64,000 nucleotides of DNA from Liolophura sinensis (GCF_032854445.1 NC_088298.1:1291474-1355473), one strand, 5' to 3'. Shown: positions 23,350 to 35,820, counted from the first letter of the stretch. Made by a program: numbers and translations. Notes: generated by a model not told the origin, from the letters alone.

Positions 23350-24847
23350 AGTGGTGTTTGTCTTTAATACTGCAAGTAACAAAGAGGCTTTGTCAGCCAC
23401 TGCCAATTTCTCTGATGCTCTTGATATTACATGTAAGCATGAATTGTGTTACGTAAAATCACCCTCAGGTACGTTCCTGAATTATTCAAATAACTTGCGC
23501 CTGATTAGATAAAACTGATGACATGATAGCAATTTGATTTTCTTCCTGAGGATATTTTTGCTTATTCTGACTAGCGATAACTTGGCTGTACAACACCACA
23601 AAGATAACGATGCAAAACAACAGTGTAGAAATGTATCGCCTATAAACAACCTAAAATGCCTGTGTGGCAGTATTAACCAATCAGTGCTCCTTCACTCTTC
23701 AGTCTGGAGGCAAATTCTTGGATGCAAAGGCCCGAATTGCGTATGTGTAGCCTTAAGTTTTCAGAATCAGGTATCCATATAACCACAGCCCTGCATGCCG
23801 TTGATGCCCTCTTGAAAGTTCAATTTCTGAAGCACCCTTCATCTACTTTCCCGTTTCCATCCAGTGTTTGAGGTTCTACACCAGCCTTATCTACCCTGGC
23901 CGTAAAACGCCACCCATATGATAATGTACATGTATAGGAAGATGTGTTAGCTAGAACTACAGTCTCAGCCCTATTGACACCATGGACATGGATATTTACG
24001 TGCACACACACTGATAGCTTGTCAGAGCTACATATAGGTGTTAATAACAATAATGGCAGGCTGACTGCTCATGTCTGTTTCATAAGTGCGTCGATTGACA
24101 TTACCAACAGTCAGTGATGTTCATTCCCAGAGGACAAGATTGGAGCCACTCAATCACGACCTCCTGTGGCTGACAGAGACCACAGGGCCTGACCCAGGGG
24201 ACGCGCTAACTGTACTGATACAGTCCCAGGGAGGATTAGCCAGGGATTAGCACACATCACGCACCTGAGGTTAATCTGGATATACTTACTACATACTGTT
24301 TTGTGATTAGTGAAGATAAGAACACAGTCATCTGCCCAGCACTGGTTTTCTAATACAGAGGCTAATGTTGTTTGGTGATAAAAAAAAGGACATCACAAAT
24401 GTAAGAATGTAGAAAATAGCAGAACTTGGCTATCTTCAAAGAAGGCTCCAGTCTACATGTTAGCAAAACTTTTTTTTTGCTAGGGAGGCCTTTATGTAAA
24501 TTGTATTGTTTTTGTTATTTCTTTCATAATTCAATTACCTAATTCATTGAGCAAAAAATCTTATCTGAATAATGAATGGTACTTAATTAAATAAAAAGCT
24601 GTATAAAAGCTGATGGCTGAAAATCAGACATATAAAGAAAGGATGAAAGATGTATGTTTATAAAATAATACACATATCAGGGGAGGATGGTATGACAAAA
24701 ATCCATAAAACAATACACTGATTCCTTTTGGTTCTTGAGAGTTTCAATATCCATATAAATGTACCAGAACCTAAAAGAATACGCTCAGCTCTATTATGGT
24801 TGATAAACTCTGCTAGCATAACATATATCATTATTCTCTGTTAAATA
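23350..24847. other. spacer, no gene recognised
   Basis: AT-rich except 24110-24260, which is GC-richer (CAGGGCCTGACCCAGGGG). That block has stops in all but one minus frame and no exon borders. It could be a conserved non-coding element. Confidence 0.35.
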
Positions 24848-24985
24848 CATTTGATTGGTGTTTTACACCTTACTCAAGAATATTTCACTCATCCGATGGC
24901 GGCCAGCTTTATGGTGGCAGGAAACCGGGTCAGAGAGGGGGGGGGGGGGGGGGGAGGATACCATAGGTTGATGACAGACCCTGTT
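24848..24985 (-). mobile_element. tRNA-derived SINE, truncated, with poly-G tract
   Basis: Tail-side half of the SINE. The stretch that is normally a short G run in the body has grown into a G homopolymer of about 18 bases near 24937-24954. The head is missing. Confidence 0.85.
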
Positions 24986-25009
24986 AAATATACTGTTGGT
25001 AAATAAACA

Positions 25010-25500
25010 TTATACATGTACAGTAAATATCCTAAAAATCTGTCTATGACAAAGTTGCACATTTTGCTGGATTCTGTTAAAGGGTTCTGTTGATATCAGA
25101 AAGGTTTTTTAAGGTTTGTTTGGAAGGCAGGAAAAAGATAATATCCAACTTGGAAATTTATTTATTTATTTTTTATTTGTTTGGTGTTTTATGTTGTACT
25201 ATAGAATATTTTATTTAAACGATGGTGGCCAGCATTATACTGGGGGGAACCCACGACCATCTGCAGGTTGCTGCCAGACCTTCCGGAGATGAAGCCAGCA
25301 TGAGCTGGACTTGAACTCACAGCAACCGGATTGGGGAGAGACTGCTGGGTTATCATGCTGCGCTAGCACACTAACCAAACTGAGCCACGGAGGCCCCTCC
25401 AACTTGGAAATGGTAAAGCACATATCAACACCGGAAGTAATGTTTTTTTTATGTCCACTTGAATCTAAAATGCACTTCAAGTGATGAAATTTTAGGTCAT
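25010..25500. repeat. dispersed repeat E, copy 2, split by a SINE
   Basis: Left part at 25010-25157 (AAAGTTGCACATTTTGCTGG, AAGGTTTGTTTGGAAGGCAG) and right part at 25398-25500. The interruption is the SINE described separately, so repeat E was here first. Confidence 0.6.
25158..25397 (-). mobile_element. full-length tRNA-derived SINE with target-site duplication
   Basis: Complete from TTTATTTATTTTTTATTTG tail to tRNA-like head (minus strand GGCCTCCGTGGCTCAG, then TTTGGTTAGTGTGCTAGC). Flanked by a perfect 14-bp direct repeat TCCAACTTGGAAAT at 25144-25157 and 25398-25411. This shows LINE-type retroposition and fixes both ends of the family. Confidence 0.95.
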
Positions 25501-25706
25501 TTTCTGTAACTTTGTTTATTTATTTCATACATTTCGTACATGTCAATACAGCAGTAGTGAAAATAAATAAAAGAAACTTGATCCCACAAAAAATCTACCG
25601 GTTAATACCTGGGAATTACGTTTTATATAACTGTAATAATTCTCTATTTTTCTTTGAAACGTCAGTATACTTTATCCGATTGTTTTATGGCGTGTAACTT
25701 GTGTAT

Positions 25707-25800
25707 ATGCTTGGGGTTTAATGTATTTAACAATATTTCAGCCATATGACGACGAGGTGTGTGTGCATACATTGTGTCTTCTTGTGGCTGGGTGATGACA
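25707..25800 (-). mobile_element. second SINE-like family, short fragment
   Basis: Only the tail side remains: GCTTGGGGTTTAATG, CAGCCATATGACGACGAGG, TGTCTTCTTGTGGCTGGG. Confidence 0.75.
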
Positions 25801-25966
25801 AGTATGTGATTGCACCTTAATATGGATATAAAATCTGAAATCTTGATGGAATTTCCATAACAGCAACATTGCAAACACTTACAAAGTATATCCACACATA
25901 CGACTGTCACCAGGACAAAGCAAGTTACATACAGATATGTACAAAATGTATGTAATTTCTCTGTCA

Positions 25967-26132
25967 GTGTCGGTTAGCGCGCTAGCACAGCGTAATGACG
26001 CAGGAGTCTCTCACCAATGCGGTTGCTGTGAGTTCAAGTCCAGCTCATGGCCGTACGTGGGAAGGTCTGTCAGCAACCTGCGGATGGTCGTGGGTTTCCC
26101 CCGGGCTCTGCCCGGTTTCCTCCCACCATAAT
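25967..26132 (+). mobile_element. tRNA-derived SINE, plus strand, 3'-truncated
   Basis: Starts inside the head (TCGGTTAGCGCGCTAGCAC), B box GTGAGTTCAAGTCC, then CTGCGGATGGTCGTGGG and GGTTTCCTCCCACCATAATG. Broken off before the conserved CAATCAAATAAA end. Near-consensus sequence suggests a young copy. Confidence 0.9.
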
Positions 26133-27594
26133 GCTTCATTATCAAGATTAAGCCATTCAAATCACAGTTCATTTCCACAGCCTGCCCTGGCAAGATGGGC
26201 ATATAATTACATGTACATGTATAGTAAAAATGTACGGTCCTCTAATTCAGATTCTGACAAAAGTTTGTTACAGATTTCTTGTTATCATGACTCAATGCGT
26301 CCAACTCTGGTAACAAGACTCAATTATAATTAATAGGCGAGAACATTACTAACATTCCAGAACATATGATAATGAGGCACACGTACAACTGTCTATTTCG
26401 TAGAGTTTCCCGCTGTGCTCACTACTTGTGGGACCTTGGTAACTATTCGAGGTCACCAACACTCAGATGGCCGTTCGTGCAGTTTAACATTCATCTAAAG
26501 CTATTTGTCTTCTGTCAAAATAGTGTGTGCTTCTTTGTATAAAGCCCCTGTGATGTGGGAAAGTTTGTCAGTAACTCGCCAACGGTTGGTGGTTTAGGTC
26601 GGGCACTCCAGTTTGAAAACAACATTTCTGTGTCCCTAAATTACTCATCAGTCAACACCTGGACGGCTTTAAGTCCGGAATCTTTTCAAATAGGTGTGGT
26701 GCATGCATAAACACATAGAGTGATTCGTCTTTGGGCCATGGCAAAGTCTCTCTTCTACAACACAAAATGGCCACTTACATACCTCCTAAACAGTGGCATT
26801 TAACATGTGAGCACAGACTTAAGTAAAACATCTGCCAAGGTTTTTATATTTCTGCACACTGCAAAATCAAGTAACACCAGAGACCACACTGTAATAAGCC
26901 CAATCAGCACTTGAGAGGTCCAGCGAGTTTGCGCAGATCTAACGTAGGTAAAACACATTACATTACGGCTGTTGCTAGATTGAATACACATCTGTCTGTT
27001 GACTCAATGGCACCTAACGTAAAATCATGTCTTTTAGTTGCATTAGTCTGCGTCACCTTATTTTAGGTAAATCTACTGGAACGCCCAATACCCCTGAACT
27101 TGTTTTGGAAAGACCTAAATGACCTAAGAGAAAATAATAATAAACTCAAATCCTAACCCATGACATAAGTGATGTACGTCGGCCCCTATTTAAACACATT
27201 CAGTGTGTACTTGGGTACACAATTGATTTCACTGTCAATCAGTCTGGCAGACAGCGTGTACACTGTGTGATGTCAGGTGAAATGAATGACACATCAGCAG
27301 TAATTTGCCTGACACCCACCTGAGCTTGGCACAAGATAATCAACAAGTTGTTTGAAAACATGGTCATTCAAAATCAATATTGAAAAAAGGTTCGAGCATG
27401 GAGTTTAATTTTAGTTGGCTCGTACACTTCAGTGAGGCTATTCTTACCAGCTACTATATGGCGATAGACTGTTCTGGTCTGAAAACCACAATAACAACAA
27501 GTGGCCAAGGATAGAAGGAAAAAAAACAACACATCATTGAAATTTGTCTGTGTTTTTGGATGGTGTGTAAATTTAGCCTGTGCAGTCAACTCAC
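26133..27594. other. spacer left of the CpG-rich block
   Basis: No exon could be assigned. 26545-26600 (TGTGGGAAAGTTTGTCAG, then TAACTCGCCAACGGTTGG) is a badly decayed SINE body. If a gene starts at 27.6-27.9 kb and runs left, this would be its first intron. Confidence 0.35.
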
Positions 27595-27890
27595 CGTTCA
27601 ACAGGAGCACGAAACGTCAGAGCACTAGGTAAAGCAAAAAGGCGCTGCAGCAACCGACGGGGCTATAAAACCCGCAAAATCTCCACAGAGAAAGGTAGTC
27701 CAAAACACAACCCCTGGAAGTTATTAAAACGGATTTAAAAAATGATCTTTCACTGATTAACTCGCTCTCCGCTGTCAGGTGGTTGTCGACCCGCCGAGCT
27801 CTTCAGAAGTCCCACGCAACGACATCTGGCGGTCACTCGGTACGACAGCGGCGAGTAAAGAGGAGACAACCGCGAGAAGGCCTCGTCAAA
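27595..27890 (-). promoter_or_regulatory. CpG-rich block, possible promoter and 5' exon
   Basis: About 15 CpG sites occur in the 110-130 bp around 27770-27890, far above the surroundings. On the minus strand a strong donor (AACG followed by GTGAGTTG) lies at 27594, so transcription leftwards with a first exon ending at 27595 is plausible. A short frame (MSLRGTSEELGGSTTT) inside it could be an upstream ORF. On the plus strand GGCTATAAAACCC at 27661 is TATA-like, so rightward transcription is also possible. No gene product could be traced. Confidence 0.35.
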
Positions 27891-27906
27891 AGTAGGTGTG
27901 GTCGTT

Positions 27907-27942
27907 TTTTTTTTTTTTTCTTTTTTTTTTTCTTATTCTTTA
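27907..27942. repeat. poly-T tract
   Basis: Two T runs separated by single C bases. This is a simple repeat. Confidence 0.95.
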
Positions 27943-29990
27943 GCTAAGATCGATTCATTTGTGACAGAAGGCGGATAAAAACTATAGAAATTCCTTGGCT
28001 ACGCAATAATCACAATTAGTGATCACAATGTTCATGACAAGTATGTTCGGCACTGTAACGATGTCCTGTTCATTCCCGTCACCCCCACCCCGTACCGGAG
28101 GAAATAATTGAATTTCTTGTATGCGTATCATGTCGGTCAGACAACATGTAACGACACTGTTTAGCACTAGGGGGGCGTCGCCCATTACATTACAATGAAA
28201 TCTATAAATATTGGCACTCCTTCATATCTTAGACACCACGAAGCCTTTATTTAAAAGCGAAAGGTAAACATTAGACGGTACGTCTTCAGTGTGCAAGCGT
28301 CCACACCTATCTAGGTGTTCAGCATAGAGGTATGTAGGCCGAGGCATGATATGGTACCTGTAGCAAGTGCAACTGAGAGCTTTGAGTTGTCTGTACGCCA
28401 ACTGGTGTGTTTATCCTGAACCAAAGGACGACCATTACTCGGCCTGTCCATGTACATTCAGCTCGAAAAGAGACACGCTTGAAATAAACATGCGTGTAAA
28501 TTTCAGTCAAGTATTTTATCCTGACAAGGTTTTAAATAGCGCGCACCTGGAGCGTGTTGATTTCATAGTTCAAAAAACACATTAGCATAAACAATGAAGC
28601 CTGTACAAGCCATTTCCCTGACAATACCTTCTAGGCCATAACCACAATTCAACTGTGACTATATATTTCCCTAAATGGCTTATACATTTCCCCCCTCTCT
28701 AATTTGAAGGAAACTACCCATGAACCTAGCTGTAATACCTATATGTACATTTATATTGCCACAAGTCTATATGTGCAAATTTTCCCTTTCTATGTCGTTT
28801 TTAATAGATGTGTTTACAAGATAATCTTTAGCTCTGAAAAGAAAACTTAATTTCCTTCTTTTAATTGGTTTCATAGGTTAAAAAAGAAACTCCTAGTATT
28901 GGTTACATTAGTATTAGTAAAATTGTGACAACTGGGTGTTCTGAGTGTACATGTACATGTGTTTTAACGGATGGATAATCACACTACTATTACGTGCTCA
29001 GTTGGCACGTGACCCAGAATTTCTATACTAGTGATAATCCCAACTGACAGCTACAAATATAGCCCATGGAATTAAATAAAACAATTGAGAACATTTTAAC
29101 ACATTTGTAGTAGATATTCCAATTTAACTCATGTACATTATTATATATCTGTATTATGGTGGAATAATAAAAAGAATAATTAATTCACCTGTCATTATTG
29201 TCCCTCTAACATGAGTATCCACACAAATAAATCACCCCAGTGTGTGAAACAAAGGATGTATATTTCTCGTTCTTTACGGATAATTGTACTTTACACCGTG
29301 CTCCAGATGTGAGCGTCTCCTATCCACAATGCATGCAGCTGTATTGTCATAGCTCAGTGGTTAATGGACTGGATATAATATTTGTATATTTGTATGTAGT
29401 ATTTGTGGATATATACATGTATCTATGGAATCTCTGCCCCCCCCCCCCCCCTCCCCCACCTTCCCAGCTATGCCCCATCCTTTTCTCTCCATATATCATC
29501 TCACTGTCTGGCCCTGTATTGCCCCCCCCCCCCCCCCCCCCCACCTTCTCTTCCTATCTCTCTCTTCCAGTTTTCCCCCCTAGAGACAGACTCTTATATT
29601 TATTGCTAAAAATACGTATAACATAAATCAACAAACCTTTTAATTAGTGGGAATAAACTTGCAAATGTGTTTTATTTTCACTTAAAAATATACGTATGAT
29701 CAGTCATAAAAAAATGGACATTAATCTCCATTTTTCATATTGCTTTATTTGTGTGGGCGTGTGTATGTGTGTGGGCGTGTGGGGGGAGGGGAGGGAGGTA
29801 GGGCATCAATGATTTTAAGACCCAAATAATTGTTGAAAAAACTAATAAAAGCAGTTGAAAAAAAACTACATCTACATGTAGCATAACTTTAGCTGTGGAA
29901 AATGTTAATTAAATTGACAGTTTGTTTCTTTTATTGGGGATCCATGCTGCATGAAAAATGGCATTTACTTATACAGACGTCACAGGTAAT
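27943..29990. other. spacer, no gene recognised
   Basis: Only short chance frames. The stretch 28060-28460 is less AT-rich, with frames on both strands, but shows no exon structure. Confidence 0.35.
29436..29542. repeat. two poly-C tracts
   Basis: C runs of more than ten bases near 29438-29451 and about 29522-29542, separated by pyrimidine-rich DNA. Proline- or glycine-rich frames across them are artefacts. Confidence 0.95.
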
Positions 29991-30322
29991 GAATGAAAGA
30001 ATGCTTGGGGTTTGGCGTGGTAAATAATTTTTCAGTCATATGACAACGAGGAGTCATTAAGTTGTGTACATATACTATGTCTTCTTGTGGCAGGGCGAGT
30101 CCATGCCGCCAAAGTGCTGCCGCCACTGAAGTATCATGCCGAAGACACCAGACATGACACTCCATCCAATCACATTATACTTACACCGAGGCGACTAATC
30201 ATGTTTCCTTGTTCTAGCCTCTCGGTTCTGAGCGCCAAGCGAGGCTGCAACAAGAACCATTTTTAGTGTTTGGTATGACCCGGCTCGTGAAGTTTGATCC
30301 CAGGCCTCCCGACTTCGTCGCC
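29991..30322 (-). mobile_element. second SINE-like family, copy 4
   Basis: GCTTGGGGTTTGGCGTGG, TTTTTCAGTCATATGACAAC, GAAGTATCATGCCGAAGAC, TCTGAGCGCCAAGCGAGG. The right side on the minus strand carries a B-box-like GGGATCAAACTTC before the head decays. Confidence 0.82.
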
Positions 30323-30461
30323 AGAGGTAAGTTTTACAGGTTAATCAAGGAGACCAAATAGCACTAAATGAATCCATGGCCGATTTTATTATTGGTCAAG
30401 TATAAACTGGGTAGCTTTGAATTCAAATCTTTTGTCGCTAACCACAGTGAAATTCTCATAA

Positions 30462-30830
30462 ATATGTTAAGCCACCTTGGTTGACACTAATTTACTGATA
30501 ACCTGTCTCACCATTTTCCAGAGGCACAAATCACAGACGTTCAGCTACCCCAATTTCTCCATTGTTCGTCTTCTATAAATCACTCTTTTCAAATTTTTTT
30601 TAGACACCCATGTTGTAATTAATGTGATAAAAAATATTTTTGATAGGTCACATGATGCAGTAGGCCATTTTTTACCTTTAGCGATAAAAGAGATCGAATT
30701 TGCAAACATCCTGTTGTATAACTTACCGAATTTCACCTGCATGAAGGTCAGGTCAGTGTGTGTATCATAATGCTGAATGGCAAGGTATATCATATGAGCT
30801 TCATGTACATCCACCCAAACAGGTCACTGT
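30462..30830. repeat. dispersed repeat D, copy 1
   Basis: Shares CATTTTCCAGAGGCACAAAT, AGACACCCATGTTGTA.T, AATGTGATAAAAA and GCGATAAAAGAG with 32925-33310. Non-coding; its type is unknown. Confidence 0.6.
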
Positions 30831-30894
30831 TGACCTCTTATTGTACATACAAAGAGTGGACATTCCCTGCCTGTATCTGGGATTGAATCCCCCA

Positions 30895-31184
30895 CATACT
30901 AGAGAATGAGTGAGTGGGGTGAGTACTTGGGCTTTGACGTTGTCATATTACGATGAAGGAATCCTCAGGGTGCATGTAATGTGCCTCCTTGTTGCAGGAC
31001 GGAGTTCCACTGCTATTTTTATCTAATGCTGCTTCACTCGGACACTTTACCGAAGCCAAGTAAGCTGTATCGCCCCAGCCATTATACTATACGGGTCAAC
31101 CAGTCGTTGCACTATCTCCTTTATGCTGAAAACGAAGCTAGGAAGTTACAGCTTCCTCTTTCTAGGTCTTAGGTGTGCTTCGAC
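30895..31184 (-). mobile_element. third SINE-like family, copy 2, left part
   Basis: GAATGAGTGAGTGGGG start, then TGTAATGTGCCTCCTTG, TCCACTGCTATTTTTATC, TTTACCGAAGCCAAGTAAGC. It breaks at about 31185 and resumes after the inserted element at 32088-32160. Confidence 0.75.
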
Positions 31185-32086
31185 TGGGATACGGGCAAAA
31201 AGTCCCCGGACAAAAAGTCCTGTTACTGGAAGAGTAGACAAAAAGTCCTCTTCATAACGAAAGCTTGTTTTCTTGAAACATTTGAACAATCTGATACTTA
31301 TAAAAGAAGAAAAAAAAAACATGACTTTTGTTCTTCATACAAATTAAAGCACACGTATTAAAAGCTATAGCCCACAAATGCAGCACAACTTTATAGCAAC
31401 ACACTCTCCGTCTCCAAGTGTAAATAATGCCCATTCCAGAGCTCTGGGGGAAAGAGTGGAGGAAGTCTTCCAAGGAGGAGAGGGCCGACGCAAGGTACCG
31501 TTTACGTAAGTGACATCAAAGTAGTTGACTAAATCGTCTAAACCATCAGGAATGCTCCATGATGTGGAACGATTAAATGCCTGAAGATTTGACTTTCGCT
31601 TTATATATATTGTATATGACTGACAGATCTAACTCAGATGACTGCTCAGTTTTCCATTTTTAGTAAAGTCTACTGTTTTAAACAGGTTAGTCGCTAATCC
31701 CTCTTACCCCATTCTCTGCTAATCATGCCTGAATTCTGACAGAAGATTAATGTATTAATGCAGAAAAAAAAATTGAAGTAAAGGGAGTTACTTTCATTTA
31801 TTCATGGATTTATAGTTTATAGTAATTTAAAGTGGCATTGTCACTTAGAAATTTGGACAATTTGTCACTAAAACTGAAGCTGTGAAGTGGACTTCTTTGC
31901 ATAAATGTTGCTAGAAAGTTGTGCCGCATTTTGTGCTATAGCTTTTAAAAAGTATGCTTCAGTTTATATGAGGAACAACAGTCTTTTTCTTCTTTTACAA
32001 GTATCAGTTTTTGAAGAAAACAAGCTTTAGTTCTGAAGAGGACTTTTTGTCCCCCCTTCCAGTAACAGGAGGACTTTTTGTCCTAC
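31185..32086. mobile_element. 900-bp inverted-repeat element inserted in a SINE-like element
   Basis: Left terminus: GGGCAAAAAGTCC, GGACAAAAAGTCCTGTTACT, GACAAAAAGTCCTCTTC, AAGCTTGTTTTCTTG. The right terminus, read in reverse complement, gives the same order (GGACAAAAAGTCC, CTGTTACTGGAAG, GGACAAAAAGTCCTCTTC, AAGCTTGTTTTCTTC). The terminal inverted repeats are therefore about 80 bp and contain several copies of GACAAAAAGTCC. The interior is AT-rich with no long frame, so the element would be non-autonomous. Target duplication is unclear. Confidence 0.85.
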
Positions 32087-32087
32087 A

Positions 32088-32160
32088 CCCGACTTGACCC
32101 AGGATTGACCCTGGATCCACCACTCCCGAAGCAGACACTCTACCAACTAGAGAATGAAAG
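32088..32160 (-). mobile_element. third SINE-like family, copy 2, head part
   Basis: Continues the interrupted copy: minus strand TCTAGTTGGTAGAGTGTCTG is A-box-like and GGGTCAATCCTGGGTC is B-box-like. This shows that the third family is also tRNA-headed. Confidence 0.7.
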
Positions 32161-32924
32161 ACCTACCCCAACATAGTCATGTGCCTCCATTGTTACAGCT
32201 TAGGCAACACCAGTTTTAGTTTGTTTTTTACAGGCCAGTCCAATGTAAAACAATTCAAAAAAAGAATAAATATAAAACTCAAAATCCACCTTTTTAGTTT
32301 GTCTGATTTTTATATCTTTATGATTTTTTTTCCTGTTTTTCAAAGCTTTCTGACCATGTAAATATATGTCTTCAATGTCCAAAATTTTGTTTTTACAAAA
32401 AATTACATGACATTTAAATTTTATTTTTATATACTCTCTGATGACACTGGAAAAATATTTATTCTACCTGTAAAACAACAATTTAATTTGGATTGTCCTA
32501 AACATAAATATCACACAGGCAAAAACAACATGACTTCAGTGTCACCATTGAATGATAATTTATTTGTATCCAAAACATTTACTCTTGAATGAAATCATAA
32601 CACAACTGTTAAACATGAACTCGATGACATGTCTCCATGTAGATAAAACCAAAATTACATTTGAATGGATTACTTAGAAGTATAAAGAAGACTTCAACAT
32701 GTTGGCTACTAGTAATATTTATTTACATATATATAACTTATTGTATAATTTATAATAACTAGTGTTCACGATATAAATAAAGAGCATGATGTACATACAT
32801 GAAGGTATGTAAATGCACACCTACAACCCATGTGTTGTGATCCCTACTCTATACCAATCACTACATATTTCACTCTTTTGTTTCCAGAGGTGAAAACAAT
32901 CCTACCATGTCATGTGGCTTGTGA
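32161..32924. other. very AT-rich spacer
   Basis: Nothing beyond short AT-rich frames is seen. Confidence 0.4.
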
Positions 32925-33310
32925 AAAATGTTACTAGGCAATACACCTTTGCTAACATTAATTTATCAGTCATCTACTGGGTATCTTACCCTTTTCCAGA
33001 GGAACAAATGACACCTGTTTCCTTTAGGAACTTTTCAAATTCACAAACCTTCAGATTCTCAATTTCTCTAAAAAATTACTTTTTATGAAACTTTTTCAGT
33101 TAGACGCCCATGTTATAGTGAATGTGATGAAAACTAGATGCCTAACATTTTTGACAGCTCAAATGCTAAAGGTTGGACTTTTTCTACCTTCATCGATAAA
33201 AGAGTTCAAAGTCGAAACTCTGGTATTTATTTGTCTATTTATTTGTCCAGTGAACTTGTCAAACTTGCCGAACCAAACTAGAACAAGCTCTTATTTCATG
33301 CGATATGCGT
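32925..33310. repeat. dispersed repeat D, copy 2
   Basis: CTTTTCCAGAGGAACAAATG, TTAGACGCCCATGTTATAGT, GAATGTGATGAAAAC and TCGATAAAAGAGTTC align with the copy at 30462. The plus frame at 33085-33318 runs through it and is not a gene. Confidence 0.6.
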
Positions 33311-34892
33311 ACAAATAACATCTGACTGTTCTCACATTTCTATTTTTTACAAACTGCAAATTAGTATGATATATCTTGAGGTGTCAATTTGTCTTTATAA
33401 AACTATTCATAATACTCAATTTCCCTCTCTCATTATCATACGATGTGAGAGAAAAACATATCACTGTACTTCTGTAATATTTTCCCCATATCTATGCATG
33501 CCTAAAATGTTACTATTATGATATTAATCACTTTAATACTATAATTTTTGTTATCACAGATCACAGAATGATTATAACCATAAATAATATACCTATTAAT
33601 TATCACATGAAAACACACAGTACAATGTACAACACATGTAAGTAAGTATATATCAGTCAGCCTTAAGATCCACATGTATTCTACAAAACTGCAACAATTC
33701 TACTTATTTCAAACATTAACAGTATAAAATTTAAATTGCACCTAATAAAAATACATATATATTCTGATCAGCAGTCTTAATAATTGTTATTGCCTATTAC
33801 TAATAATCTGAATACATGTAATAGGCAGTGAGTACACACAGGGGGAGTAACCTACGTGTAATTTTGTCCCAGTTCAGTTGTTAGAGTTACTGCCCTTGTT
33901 TCATGTCAAAAACTGAAGCTTCCAATGCAAACTAGGTACGAAGAATGGCTATGTACTTAGTTGAGAACTGATCAAACATTTTATTCAGTCAACTGATAGA
34001 GAACGGAGGGACAGAAAATGAGGATCGGCAAATACCCTATTCTGTTTGATTGCTGGTACATACTGTGATATGTAACAGAAATCTGGAATGAATATTCTGT
34101 TACATGTAATGCAGTTGAATGCAGTTTTTAACTAATATCATACCATTCTGATAAAAAAAATATCTGCCCTTAAAACAACGAGGCCATCAGAGGGTTCATT
34201 CGACAATACATACTGAAAAGAAACAAAATCTGTGTAAAGAAATATAAAAGCACGACAGATAACCCACAAATTTTCTTGAATTTTTTGGCAAAATCTAACT
34301 TAAAATGAAAATTAATGAATTAACAAAAATTATGAGTCACAACTTTGAATAATGAGAAAATATAAAAGCACGTTTTAAGAAAAGCATGTAAAATATGGTA
34401 AAAAGCAATTTATTTACAACACATTTTGGCTGATGACAATACATCGGCACACACAGAACCGCCAAAATTCCCCTAAAAATGGTTTCCAATTTTCCAGATG
34501 AGTTAAGCATTCATTTGCGTGGAAAGTTATCTATGGATTTGGTTAAATTTCTGTCCACAGGTTGGCCTTACAGGGGTTTATTTGTGGGAAAAGTTATGCA
34601 TGGACTTGGATGAAATTCTGCGCTAAGGATCAATCCGTTAAAGTTTGGTTCTTATCTGAATCCAGAAAGTTTTAAATGATTATTCACTGTTAAAAACATG
34701 ACAGAAATGCAGAGTATTCTCCCCTTGTCAGGTAGTATAAGACGAGCATTTTTTCATGCTGGTCCATGCTCTAAAATTTAACCACCCCATTCTATAGAAC
34801 ACTCAGAATTCAAATAAATAAAAAAACATTTATTTTTTGAAACAGCCCTTTATCGTGGAGATAAAGATCACAAACTGGATAGGTCAGTTTGA
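33311..34892. other. AT-rich spacer downstream of the FLACC1-like gene
   Basis: No exon, RNA gene or strong repeat copy is seen. Confidence 0.4.
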
Positions 34893-35061
34893 GGTCCTCT
34901 CCGGCCGTATGTGGGAAGGTCTTTCAGCAACCTGCAGATGGTCGTGGGTTTCCCCCGGGCTCTGCAGGGTTTCCTCCCACCATAATGCTGGCCGCCATTG
35001 TATAAGTGAAATATTCTTGAGTGTGGCATAAAACACCAATCAAATAAACAAATAAATAAAT
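34893..35061 (+). mobile_element. tRNA-derived SINE, plus strand, head lost
   Basis: Starts at CTCCGGCCGTATGTGGGAAG in the body and runs intact to ACACCAATCAAATAAAC with a (AAAT)n tail. It lies about 0.8 kb beyond the stop codon of the minus-strand gene. Confidence 0.92.
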
Positions 35062-35820
35062 CAGTTTGAGAGCTGGCTTCACCGCAGCGATGATTTGACA
35101 GAATCTACATCGTATGTGCTCAGGCTACACCTAAACAAGTGACATCACCAAAAATGTGGACAGCGACCCTACTCACTGCTTTTTACTATTATACCAACAA
35201 TTAGGTGAAGTGGGTCTGAAAACTGCAGTTCCACCTAACAAACATGTAGTTCTGCTGTAGTGAATCTAAAAGTTAACAGGTGAAAACTACTCTGAGTATA
35301 AACGATATTATTGACGCAATGACGGATTGGTAAGAAGTTGCAAACATCTATACTACCATTGTTGGACAAATTAAAGGAATTATTGCATAACTACTCACAA
35401 AAATTCTGATACACAGCGAAAATCTTCAGTACAATTTTGAGAGAGCTGAGTTCTGTAGAAAAATTAAGTAACTGTTAAACAGTTGGCCAAACCAGTCATA
35501 CTTCTATCACCACTGTGACACACACATGGGGTTGTTTAGACTTGCCATTGCTATAGTGTCCTCGTGCTGACCAATAAACGTCACCCCAATGACTTCGGGG
35601 TTACGGTTGTTTAAGATTTCTGTACGAAATTTTCCACTGGTGTCACGTAGAATGCGGCCATATTCTTGAGGGTGCTGTTTCTGTCACTGTTTGCCTATTA
35701 TGAAATGTCGGACAAGATTTTCATACACTCCCCACATCGAACCTGGCACAGACACAACCAGAAAGATGACATCAAGTACAGATGTACTCGTCATGGCAAT
35801 ACTTCACACTGCTAGCCCTG
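35062..35820 (-). other. probable 3' flank or 3' UTR of the FLACC1-like gene
   Basis: Follows the stop codon on the minus strand. A clear polyadenylation signal was not identified. Confidence 0.35.

Noticed and set aside
29240-29626. 128-codon proline-rich frame
   Set aside because: Created by two poly-C tracts; no start context, domain or exon border.
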